Assembly (NCBI RefSeq): GCF_014204975.1
Contig: NZ_JACHMM010000001.1
Location: 744,001 to 808,000 of the forward strand
DNA length: 64,000 nucleotides
Direction of reading: 5' to 3'
Source: Jiangella mangrovi
GTDB lineage: Bacteria > Actinomycetota > Actinomycetes > Jiangellales > Jiangellaceae
Under the pieces are notes generated by a model. It was not told the DNA's origin. It was given only the letters and a program-made list of their open reading frames with translations, and ran no database searches. The position numbers and the translations under genes were made by a program. Shown one piece after another: positions 26,587-34,409 of the stretch (positions are counted from its first letter, which is position 1; each line of letters opens with the position of its first letter).

Positions 26587-28762
26587 GGGCGGGCTCCAGC
26601 AGCTCGCGCAGCACGTCCTCGGCCGACACCGGAAGCCGGTGCACCCGGACCCCGACGGCGTCGCGGATCGCGTTGCAGATCGCCGGGGCCACCGACACGA
26701 TGGCCGGCGTCCCGATGCCCCGGGCCGGCGCGTCGGGCGCGTCGCCCGCGGAGCCGGGGGTCGTCACGAGGACGCCCTCGACCTGCGGCAGGTCCTCCAT
26801 GTGGGCGAAGCGGAAGTCGTAGGGGTCGGCCGGGCCGGGGATCGCGGCGTCGACGGCGAGCTGGCTGCCGAGCGCGTACTCCCAGCCCATGGCGAACGCG
26901 CCGACCAGCTGGCCGCGGCACTGCGTCTCGTCGAGCACCCGCCCGACGTCGTAGGCGGAGATGCCGCGCAGCACGCGGACCACGCCGGTGTCGGCGGCGA
27001 CGCAGACCTGGACCAGGCAGACGCCGTAGGTCGGGGGGTTCTGCTCGCTCGTGTGCGTGCCGGCCGCCTCGACGGGGGCGCCGGCCAGCGCCGCGACTCC
27101 GGCCAGGTCGATCGACCGGCCGTCGTGGGCGTGCACGCGCGACTCCCGCAGCCGCAGGTCCGCGGCACGCACCCCCCAGTGCGCCGCGACCACCTCCAGC
27201 ACCCGGTCGCGCAGGGCCCGTGCTGCCGCGGCGGCGGCCGGCGCCACGACGTAGGCACCGCGGGAGGCCACCGACCCCCAGCGGTCGTACGGCGAGGTCT
27301 GGGTCGAGATGGCGGACAGCCGGACCCGTCCAGGCACGAGGTCCAGCACCTCGGCGACGACGGCCCGGTAGGCGGCCGCGGCGCCCTGGCCGCTGTCGGG
27401 CGCGGCGACGGCCAGCTCGACGTCGCCGCCCTCGAGCAGTCGCACGGTGGCGGCGGACGCGTCGCCGCCGTGGAAGGTGCCGAGGCCGCTGGTGTGCAGC
27501 CCGGCCGCGACGCCCCAGCCGTGCCGGCAGGACGCCGTCTCCTCATGGTCGACGGCGTCGGCTTGCGCGGCCGCCGCGCGGGCGGCGTCGAGGCAGGCTC
27601 GCACCGTCGCGCTCGCGTCGCCGACGACCTTCTCCTGCGAGGCGGCCTTCGTGGTCGCGTTGCGCAGCAGGAACCGCTCGGGCAGGACGCCGGCCCGCCG
27701 GGCCAGCTCGTCCAGGTGCACCCCGACCGCCCAGAGGATCTGGGTGACGCCGATGCCGCGCATCTCGCCCGCCGTCGGGTTGTGCGTCAGGACGGCCCGG
27801 CCGGCGAAGTCGTAGTGGTCGACGGCGTACAGGTCCAGCGCGCGGTCGCGGCAGTTGGACAGCACGACGTCGGTGACGAACGACGGGAACGGCCCGTGGT
27901 CGACCGTGGCCCGGACCTTCAGCGCGGTGAGCTGGCCGCCGGCGTCGCAGCCGGCAGTGAGCGCGAAGTGCACCGGGTGCCGCGAGTGGCTGACGCCCAG
28001 CTCCTCGGCCGGCGAGAACGCCAGGCGCACCGGCGTCCCCGGGCAGAGCCGCGCGAGGCGGACCGCGATCGGCTCGAAGAGCGGGTTGATGCTGGTCCGG
28101 CCGCCGAAGCTGGACGTGGGCAGCTCGGACACCGTCAGCCGGACGTCGTCGTCGGCCAGCCCCACCGCCACTGCCAGCTCGTGCCGGGCGAAGTAGGGCG
28201 CGTCGGCCGAGGTCAGGATGTCGACCCCGCCGTCGGCGTCGACGGTGACCACGCAGCAGCGCCGGGCCAGGTTGTAGTGCACCGGCCGGCCGGTGACGTA
28301 CTCGGCGGCATACGTGACGGCGGCAGCGGCCAGCGCGGCCTCGACGTCGCCGTGGCTCCGCGTGACCTCGCGCACGACGTTGTCCTCAAACCGATCGTCG
28401 ATCCGCACGGACGCCGTCGCGAACGGGTCGTCGACGAACGGCAGCGCCCGGTAGTCCACCTCGATGGCCCGCGCCGCCCGGTCGGCCGCGTCCTGGCTGT
28501 CGGCGACCACCGCCGCCACCACGTCGCCGACCTGCCGGACGACGCCGTCGAGCCCCAGGTCCGCCCGGTCCGCCACCACCAGCACGCCGGGCAGCGCCCG
28601 CGCGGCTGCGAGGCCGGCCGAGACCTCGGCGTGCGGCACGCTGCTGCGGACGACGCTCGCGTACCGGCAGCCCGGCACGGCGTAGTCCGACGGGTAGCGG
28701 CCCCGGCCGGTGATCTTGGCGACGACCTCGGCGGGCCAGTCCTGGGTGGTGGTCACGGTCAT
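26579..28762 (-). CDS. Molybdenum hydroxylase large subunit, lacking the usual catalytic Glu
   Basis: A 727-residue molybdopterin subunit of the xanthine oxidase family. Landmarks: the N-terminal hammerhead (TGRGRYPSDYAVPGCRYA), SFGGRTS, EMRGIGVTQILWAVGVHLDELA and the pterin loop DSGQGAAAAY. Near the C-terminus the family motif G-x-G-E that carries the catalytic Glu reads ARGIGTPAIVSVAPAICNAI, so Thr replaces Glu. The rest of the block is well conserved, which argues against a sequencing slip. The family hydroxylates ring carbons next to nitrogen, or aldehydes, using water. Without the Glu base, activity or reaction type may differ. The ATG at 28762 overlaps the ATPase stop (TGATG). Confidence 0.88.
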   Translation of the reverse strand: MTVTTTQDWPAEVVAKITGRGRYPSDYAVPGCRYASVVRSSVPHAEVSAGLAAARALPGVLVVADRADLGLDGVVRQVGDVVAAVVADSQDAADRAARAIEVDYRALPFVDDPFATASVRIDDRFEDNVVREVTRSHGDVEAALAAAAVTYAAEYVTGRPVHYNLARRCCVVTVDADGGVDILTSADAPYFARHELAVAVGLADDDVRLTVSELPTSSFGGRTSINPLFEPIAVRLARLCPGTPVRLAFSPAEELGVSHSRHPVHFALTAGCDAGGQLTALKVRATVDHGPFPSFVTDVVLSNCRDRALDLYAVDHYDFAGRAVLTHNPTAGEMRGIGVTQILWAVGVHLDELARRAGVLPERFLLRNATTKAASQEKVVGDASATVRACLDAARAAAAQADAVDHEETASCRHGWGVAAGLHTSGLGTFHGGDASAATVRLLEGGDVELAVAAPDSGQGAAAAYRAVVAEVLDLVPGRVRLSAISTQTSPYDRWGSVASRGAYVVAPAAAAAARALRDRVLEVVAAHWGVRAADLRLRESRVHAHDGRSIDLAGVAALAGAPVEAAGTHTSEQNPPTYGVCLVQVCVAADTGVVRVLRGISAYDVGRVLDETQCRGQLVGAFAMGWEYALGSQLAVDAAIPGPADPYDFRFAHMEDLPQVEGVLVTTPGSAGDAPDAPARGIGTPAIVSVAPAICNAIRDAVGVRVHRLPVSAEDVLRELLEPAHG

Positions 28763-29937
28763 CAGCCCCGCAGCACCGCGCACAGCTCGGCTGGGGCCGC
28801 CACGTGCACCTCGGCGCCGATGGCCCGCGCCTCGAACGGCTTGCCGCGCAGCGAGAACTCGTGCCCGGCGACGTCGATGACGTGGTCGACGAGCTCGCCG
28901 AGGAAGGTGGTCGACTTCACCGTCCCCGACCAGACGTTCAGCTCCGGCCCGGCGGGCGTCCCGGCGTCGACGAACGCCAGGCTCTCGGGGCGGACGCAGA
29001 CGACGCACTCGCTGCCCGGCGCCGTCTCGGTGGACGTGCGGCCCCGGACCCGGCCGAGGACGGTGTCGACCTCACAATGCCCGTCGGCGGCGGCCTGGGA
29101 CAGGGTGGCCAGGATCAGGTTGGAGTGCCCGATGAACTCGGCGACGAACCGCGACGCGGGGCGCTCGTACACGTCGAGCGGGCGGCCGATCTGCTCGATG
29201 ACGCCGTTCGACATGACCGCGACCGCGCTGGAGAGCGAGAGCGCCTCGCTCTGGTCGTGGGTGACGTAGAGCATGGTGACGCCGATGTCGGCCTGCAGGC
29301 GCTTGAGCTCGCCGCGCATGTCGTCGCGGGTGCGCGCGTCGAGGTTCGACAGCGGCTCGTCGAGCAGCAGCAGCGGGGGCTCCATGATGATCGCCCGGGC
29401 CAGCGCCAGGCGCTGCTGCTGACCGCCCGACAGCGACGTCGCCCGGCGGCCGGCGAGGTCGGCCAGACCGACCGCCTCGAGCACGCGGTCGGCCCGGCTG
29501 CGCGCCTCGGACCGGCGCACCTTCGCCTTGCCCCGCTGCACCGTGAGCGGGTAGGCGGCGTTGTCGCGCACCGTCATGTGCGGCCAGATGGCGTAGTTCT
29601 GGAACACCATGCCCAGGCCGCGCCGGTTCGCCGGCAGGGCGACACCGTCGTCGGAGCTGTAGAGCGTGCGCCCGCCGACGGTGATGCGCCCGGAGTCGGG
29701 CTCCTCGAATCCGGCGATGCACCGCAGCGAGGTGGTCTTCCCGCACCCGGACGGGCCGAGGAGCGTGAAGATCTCGCCCTGCCGGACCGTGAAGTCCACC
29801 CCGTTGACGGCGCGCACCCCCGCGGTGGGGTCGTCGCGCCGGCCGGGACCGCGGTGGGTCTTGACCAGCCGGTCGACCGTGAGCACGTCATGCACCGCCG
29901 CCTTCGGCGACGTGGCGATCTGCGCGGTCTCCGTCAT
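28762..29937 (-). CDS. ABC transporter ATPase, FbpC/PotA type with TOBE domain
   Basis: A 391-residue ATPase. Walker A is GPSGCGKT, the signature LSGGQQQRLALARA, Walker B LLLLDEPLSNLDA and the switch YVTHDQSEAL. A C-terminal TOBE region (about 265-385) is typical of the iron(III)/spermidine/sulfate importers and may sense regulators or ligand. It pairs with the double-length permease before it and with the lipoprotein at the end of the operon. Confidence 0.92.
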   Translation of the reverse strand: MTETAQIATSPKAAVHDVLTVDRLVKTHRGPGRRDDPTAGVRAVNGVDFTVRQGEIFTLLGPSGCGKTTSLRCIAGFEEPDSGRITVGGRTLYSSDDGVALPANRRGLGMVFQNYAIWPHMTVRDNAAYPLTVQRGKAKVRRSEARSRADRVLEAVGLADLAGRRATSLSGGQQQRLALARAIIMEPPLLLLDEPLSNLDARTRDDMRGELKRLQADIGVTMLYVTHDQSEALSLSSAVAVMSNGVIEQIGRPLDVYERPASRFVAEFIGHSNLILATLSQAAADGHCEVDTVLGRVRGRTSTETAPGSECVVCVRPESLAFVDAGTPAGPELNVWSGTVKSTTFLGELVDHVIDVAGHEFSLRGKPFEARAIGAEVHVAAPAELCAVLRG

Positions 29938-29994
29938 CTCCCGTTCCTTCCCGGCCCCTTGAGCCTCAGCTGAGGTACGTACTTCGGCAATCAG

Positions 29995-31707
29995 TCAGTT
30001 GACGCTCAGGCGCTCGCCGATGCGCAGCACGACGGCGGTCATGGCCAGCGAGATGATCGCGATGATCACGCCGACGACGGCTGCCGCCTCCGGTTCGGAT
30101 CCGTTGGCGTACTCGAACATGAGCAGCGACAGCGTCGAGTGGCCGGGCGCGGCCAGCAGCACCGTCGAGCTGATGTCCCGGATCGCCGACATGAAGGTGA
30201 TGACGAACACCGTCACCGCCATGGGGGCGACCAGCGGGAGCGTGATGCGGAAGTAGGTCCGCCACCAGCCGGCGCCGGTGCCGTACGAGGCCTCCTCCAG
30301 TTCCGGGGAGACCTGGGTGACCGCGGACTGCATCATCATGCTGCCCAGCGGCAGGCTCTGGACGAGCAGCACGATGATCAGCGGGAGCAGCGTCTGCAGC
30401 CACGAGGCCAGGCCCGGGACGATGAGGAACACCGTCAGGTAGGCCACGCCCATGAGCAGCCCCGGCACCGCCCACGGCAGCCAGGCGGCCAGCGAGATCC
30501 AGCGCGTCAGCCGGTCCCGGCTGCGGGCGAAGACCGTGCCCAGCAGAGCGAACACGAACGTGCCGACCAGGCCCACCGTCAGCGCGACGATCGCCGAGTT
30601 CTTCACCGCGCCCACGAAGTCGGAGTCGGTCAGGACCGAGGTCCAGTGCGCCAGCGTCCACGGCTGGTCGAGGAAGAAGAACCCGAACAGCTTGGTGAAG
30701 GAGCCCGCGACCAGCATCGCCAGCGGGCCGACGATGCACACCGCCACGGCGACGTACAGGGCGATCGCGGCCAGCCAGGACTTCGCGGTGCGCGGGCGCT
30801 CCCGCACCCGCACGCCCTTGCCGCCGAGCGTGGCGTTGTCGGCGTAGCGCGACTGGACCCGCTGGTAGAGCAGCGCCACCGCCACCAGGATCACCAGCAG
30901 CAGCGTGCTCAGCGCCATGGCCTGCGCGTAGTCCGGCGGCGACGCGCGCAGCAGGTTGAAGATGCGGGTGGAGTAGACGAAGATCTCGGCCGGCGTGCCG
31001 AGGATCTGCTCCACCTCGAACGTCTCGAGGCTGCGGATGAACCCGGCCAGCAGGGCGACCAGTACCGCCGGGGCCAGCAGCGGCAGCGTGATGCGCCGGA
31101 TGGTCGTCGAGGTGCGGGCGCCGGCGATGTCCGAGGCCTCTTCGTAACTGGCGTCGATGGCACGCATGGCCGGCACCAGCAGGATCGTCATGATCGGGAT
31201 CGTCGTGAGGGTGATGTGCACCCACATGATCCCGGGGATGGTCTGCAGGTTGAAGATCGGCCCGTCGACGAACGGCAACCGGTCCAGCAGCTGGTTCAGC
31301 AGGCCGGAGTTGCCGTTGATCAGCAGCATCCAGCCGAACGTCATGGGCAGCACCGGGAGGAAGAACGCCGTCCAGAGCGCGTACATGACGAACTTGCGGC
31401 CGGGGACGTCGACGCGCACCAGGAACCAGGCGAAGCACAGCGCGACGGCCATCGAGATCGGCACCCGCAGCGTCAGCACCAGCGAGACGAGCAGCGACTG
31501 CACCGTCCGGCCGCTGTCGAAGGCCCGCTCCCAGGGCGCCCACGACCAGTTCAGCGCCTGCCCGGGAAAGGAGTCGCTGAAGCTGGACACGACCACGTAG
31601 AGGATCGGCACCAGCACCGGCACGCCGACGAGCACGAGGATGAGCAGCTTCGGCCACGGCAGCCGGCGCCGCGAGATCCGCCCCCGGTCCTGGGTGGTCG
31701 TGCTCAT
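29995..31707 (-). CDS. ABC transporter permease, fused two-domain FbpB type
   Basis: A 570-residue protein with about twelve membrane helices, made of two homologous six-helix permease halves (about 15-285 and 305-565). Each half has its own ATPase-coupling loop: ASYEEASDIAGARTSTTIRRITLPLL in the first and PELEEASYGTGAGWWRTYFRITLPL in the second. This fused form is usual for iron(III)-type importers and needs only one ATPase gene type. It overlaps the ThDP C-subunit gene (ATGA). Confidence 0.92.
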   Translation of the reverse strand: MSTTTQDRGRISRRRLPWPKLLILVLVGVPVLVPILYVVVSSFSDSFPGQALNWSWAPWERAFDSGRTVQSLLVSLVLTLRVPISMAVALCFAWFLVRVDVPGRKFVMYALWTAFFLPVLPMTFGWMLLINGNSGLLNQLLDRLPFVDGPIFNLQTIPGIMWVHITLTTIPIMTILLVPAMRAIDASYEEASDIAGARTSTTIRRITLPLLAPAVLVALLAGFIRSLETFEVEQILGTPAEIFVYSTRIFNLLRASPPDYAQAMALSTLLLVILVAVALLYQRVQSRYADNATLGGKGVRVRERPRTAKSWLAAIALYVAVAVCIVGPLAMLVAGSFTKLFGFFFLDQPWTLAHWTSVLTDSDFVGAVKNSAIVALTVGLVGTFVFALLGTVFARSRDRLTRWISLAAWLPWAVPGLLMGVAYLTVFLIVPGLASWLQTLLPLIIVLLVQSLPLGSMMMQSAVTQVSPELEEASYGTGAGWWRTYFRITLPLVAPMAVTVFVITFMSAIRDISSTVLLAAPGHSTLSLLMFEYANGSEPEAAAVVGVIIAIISLAMTAVVLRIGERLSVN

Positions 31708-32324
31708 CGGGCGCCTCCGTTCTGCTGGCCGGACTCCGTGCTGTAGACGCCGCGCAGGTGCAGGTCGAACGCGATGGCGGCCTCGGTGAACGTGACGCCG
31801 ACCGCCGCGCGGCCCTTCGACAGGACGTCGTCACGGCCGACCCGGACGTGGGCGAACCTCAGCCCCGGGGTGCTCGCGACCTCCTTGCCGAGCGCGCGCA
31901 CCTCGTCCGGCGTGGTGGGCCGGGCGATCGCGTCGGCGTCGAAGCCGCTGGCCGCCGCGAGGTCGTCGACCCGGACCCCGTCGCCGGCCGGACTCGGGAT
32001 GGTGCCCGGGCCGGTGCCGTAGACGCCGTTGTCGAAGACGACGACGCACAGGTTCGGCGGGCGGAGCCGGGCGATGGTGAACCAGTTCGCGACGCCGGCC
32101 ACGGCCGACCCCTCGCCCTCGACGGAGACGACGGTGCGCTCCGGCCGGGCGAGCGCCAGGCCCAGCGCGACGGCGGACGGGTAGCCGAACTCCATGTTGT
32201 AGAGGTGCGCCGGGCTCGGGCCGAGGCTCCAGAGCCCGCCCGAGGTGGCGCCCACTCCGGCCACCACCAGGTGGTCGGCGGGCAGCTCGGAGACGAGAGC
32301 CGCGAGGGCGTCAACGCGTCGCAT
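31704..32324 (-). CDS. ThDP-dependent enzyme, C-terminal (PP-domain) subunit
   Basis: A 206-residue subunit resembling the beta half of sulfopyruvate/phosphonopyruvate decarboxylase (ComE-like). The ThDP-diphosphate motif runs from EGEGSAVAG to VVVFDNGVYG, a version of GDG...NN. It forms one enzyme with the subunit encoded upstream, whose 3' end it overlaps by 14 nt. The likely chemistry is decarboxylation or carboligation of a 2-oxo acid. No such step is needed in the standard Mhp pathway, so it may handle a side-chain or an entry step. Confidence 0.8.
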   Translation of the reverse strand: MRRVDALAALVSELPADHLVVAGVGATSGGLWSLGPSPAHLYNMEFGYPSAVALGLALARPERTVVSVEGEGSAVAGVANWFTIARLRPPNLCVVVFDNGVYGTGPGTIPSPAGDGVRVDDLAAASGFDADAIARPTTPDEVRALGKEVASTPGLRFAHVRVGRDDVLSKGRAAVGVTFTEAAIAFDLHLRGVYSTESGQQNGGAR

Positions 32325-32859
32325 GGGTCACCGCCCTTTGGTCGTCCCCGGTGTGGACGAGGCCGGGAAGCGTGAGCGCGTGGATCGAGCGCTGCGTCGC
32401 GACGGTGACCAGCGTCTGCGCCACGACGTCGGTGATCCGGTCCGCGTCGTCCAGCGCCCGGGCCGGGATGGCGAATCCGGAGAGGACGGCGGCGCTCGCG
32501 GCGATCGCCGTCGAGTGGAACGGCCGCGACTCGCCGGGCCCGTCGGTGTGCGACACCAGCAGCAGCAACGGCGTGTGCTGGACCCGGGCGCGGGCGAGGA
32601 CGAGTCCGCAGAGGCCCAGCCCGGTGCCCTCCATGACGGCGACCGGCAGCAGGCCACCCAGCGCCGCGCCCATGGCGACGGCGACGCCCTCGTCCTCGCG
32701 CGCACACCGCACGACCCGCAGCCTCGGGTCCTGCTCGAGCAGCCCCTCGAGCGCCGCGAACCGGCTGTCGGGCAGGTAGGTCACCAGACCCGCGCCCCCG
32801 GCGATCAACCCGGCCTGGATGGCCCGGGCGATCGAGAGTTCGTCCGCCGTCACTGTCAC
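32311..32859 (-). CDS. ThDP-dependent enzyme, N-terminal (Pyr-domain) subunit
   Basis: A 182-residue subunit, ComD-like. The cofactor-activating Glu is in CAREDEGVAVAMGAAL near residue 57, and a conserved LLVSHTDGPGESRPFHS block follows. It is the first gene of the 18-kb operon. The GTG at 32859 has only a weak GAGTGGGG upstream, and an in-frame GTG at 32853 is possible. Two-gene ThDP decarboxylases of this size occur in coenzyme M and phosphonate metabolism, but neither pathway is visible here. Confidence 0.8.
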   Translation of the reverse strand: MTVTADELSIARAIQAGLIAGGAGLVTYLPDSRFAALEGLLEQDPRLRVVRCAREDEGVAVAMGAALGGLLPVAVMEGTGLGLCGLVLARARVQHTPLLLLVSHTDGPGESRPFHSTAIAASAAVLSGFAIPARALDDADRITDVVAQTLVTVATQRSIHALTLPGLVHTGDDQRAVTHATR

Positions 32860-33368
32860 CCCACTCGGTGGTTGGTGGCGGCGAGCGTATTAGGTATCCA
32901 ATCTGCTTGTCCATAGTTCTGAGCGGCGAAATCAGATTTTGTATATCTCCGAAACCTGCAGGTCACAGGGCTGCTACTTTCAGGGCCGCAGAGAGGTGAG
33001 GCTACCCTTCCGGCAATATGTATCCAGGAATGTTGACCTTGTCCGCTCCTGTCGGCGCAGCTCAGCGGCCCGACGACGGACCCGAGATGGCCGAAGAGAC
33101 ACCACGTCAGCCCACCGCGCACGGCCCGGCACTGTTGATCATGGCGAAAGGCGGCTTCCAGGTCGCTCGGAACCCGATCTTCTCCATGATCATCGACGGG
33201 CCGTTCCGGGACCGGGCTGCGCGACGACGTCCGCTCGGCCCGCATGAGCCGTACGTATACCCGTCGTGAACCTTGGGGGAACAGTGGCCGTGACGCCCGT
33301 GTGAGCACCGCGGACCGTGGTTAGCCTGCAGGCGACTTCTCCCCCTGCAATCCCCGTTCGAGGATGCT
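32860..33368. other. Divergent intergenic region
   Basis: 509 nt between the catabolic operon (-) and the glycosyltransferase operon (+). The 32885-32950 part is clearly more A/T-rich than its surroundings and holds the palindrome-like sites listed separately; it is the likely promoter of the catabolic operon. No gene or structured RNA was recognised in the rest. Confidence 0.6.
32889..32948. promoter_or_regulatory. Candidate promoter/operator of the catabolic operon
   Basis: Two imperfect dyads lie 30-90 nt before the first start codon: ATTAGGTATCCAATCT (32889-32904) and AGATTTTGTATATCT (32934-32948). Both centre on a GTAT/ATAC core as seen in FCD-type GntR operators. On the minus strand a weak TGGACA...TAATAC pair with a short 15-nt spacer overlaps the first dyad. 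Sequence symmetry is seen; binding by the GntR at 20340 is inferred. Confidence 0.4.
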
Positions 33369-34409
33369 ATGAAGCTGTACGTCCAGGTCCCGTGCCTCAA
33401 CGAGGAGGAGACTCTCCCGCTGGTGCTCGAGTCGATCCCGCGCGAGATCCCCGGCATCGACGAGGTCCGCGTGCTGGTCATCGACGACGGCTCGACCGAC
33501 CGCACCACCGAGGTCGCCCGCTCCTACGGCGCCGAGGTGCTCCGGCACCCGCGCACCATGGGGCTCGCCCGGTCCTTCCGCGACGGCGTCGACTACGCAC
33601 TGGAGCACGGGGCCGACATCGTCGTGAACACCGACGGCGACAACCAGTACCCGCAGGAGCGCATCCCCGACCTGGTCTGGCCGGTCATCGCCGGCCAGGC
33701 GGACGTGGTGATCGCCGACCGGCAGACCAGCACCATCGCGCACTTCTCACCGTTCAAGAAGGCGATGCAGCGGTTCGGGTCGCGGGTGGTGAACTACGCC
33801 GCGGGCACGGATCTACCCGACGCCGCGAGCGGGTTCCGCGCCTACTCGCGCGCCGCCCTGCTGCGGCTCAACGTCGTCACCCAGTTCAGCTACTGCATGG
33901 AAACGATCATCCAAGCCGGCAACAAGCGCCTGGCCATCACGTCGCTGCAGATCGTGACGAACGAGAAGACCCGCGAGTCGCGGCTGTTCAAGAACCACTG
34001 GCAGCACATGTACCTGTCCGGCCGGGCCATCGCCCGGTCGTACCTCATGTACCGGCCGAACGTCATTCTCGGCTGGATCGGCGTGCCCATGCTGGTCGCC
34101 GGCCTGGTGCCGTTCGTGCGGTTCCTCGCCTACTGGTTCATGGGTGACGGCGACGGCCACATCCAGTCGCTGGTCTTCGGCAGCGCGATGCTCGTGGGGG
34201 CGCTGCTGTGCTTCGCGCTCCTCGTCATCGTCGATCTGCAGCGCACCAACCGCATCCTGCTCGAGGAGACCCTCGAGCGGATCAAGACCCTCCAGTACGG
34301 CGCCGGCCGGCGCGACACCCGGCGCGACCCGCTGCCGTCCGGCGGGGCGGCCGACCTCCTGCGCGAGGCCGAGGACCTCGCCGCCAGCGAGACAGCCGTC
34401 GCGTCGTGA
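33369..34409 (+). CDS. Family 2 glycosyltransferase (dolichyl-phosphate-sugar synthase-like)
   Basis: A 346-residue protein with an N-terminal GT-A domain (VQVPCLNEEETL, VIDDGSTDRT, and NTDGDNQYP as the DxD region) and two C-terminal membrane helices (about 225-250 and 260-285). The SGFRAYSR motif is shared with polyprenyl-phosphate mannosyl/glucosyltransferases. It probably moves a sugar from a nucleotide donor to a lipid carrier for use by the GT-C-type proteins downstream. It heads an operon of overlapping genes. Confidence 0.87.
   Translation: MKLYVQVPCLNEEETLPLVLESIPREIPGIDEVRVLVIDDGSTDRTTEVARSYGAEVLRHPRTMGLARSFRDGVDYALEHGADIVVNTDGDNQYPQERIPDLVWPVIAGQADVVIADRQTSTIAHFSPFKKAMQRFGSRVVNYAAGTDLPDAASGFRAYSRAALLRLNVVTQFSYCMETIIQAGNKRLAITSLQIVTNEKTRESRLFKNHWQHMYLSGRAIARSYLMYRPNVILGWIGVPMLVAGLVPFVRFLAYWFMGDGDGHIQSLVFGSAMLVGALLCFALLVIVDLQRTNRILLEETLERIKTLQYGAGRRDTRRDPLPSGGAADLLREAEDLAASETAVAS

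Noticed and set aside
29964..29982. CCTCAGCTGAGG and GTACGTAC palindromes between the permease and ATPase genes
   Set aside because: Short dyads inside an operon without a promoter-like context; could be chance or an RNA processing site, not strong enough to list.
33267..33305. A 12-codon GTG frame before the GT2 gene as a leader peptide
   Set aside because: No ribosome site and no attenuator-like structure; likely chance.
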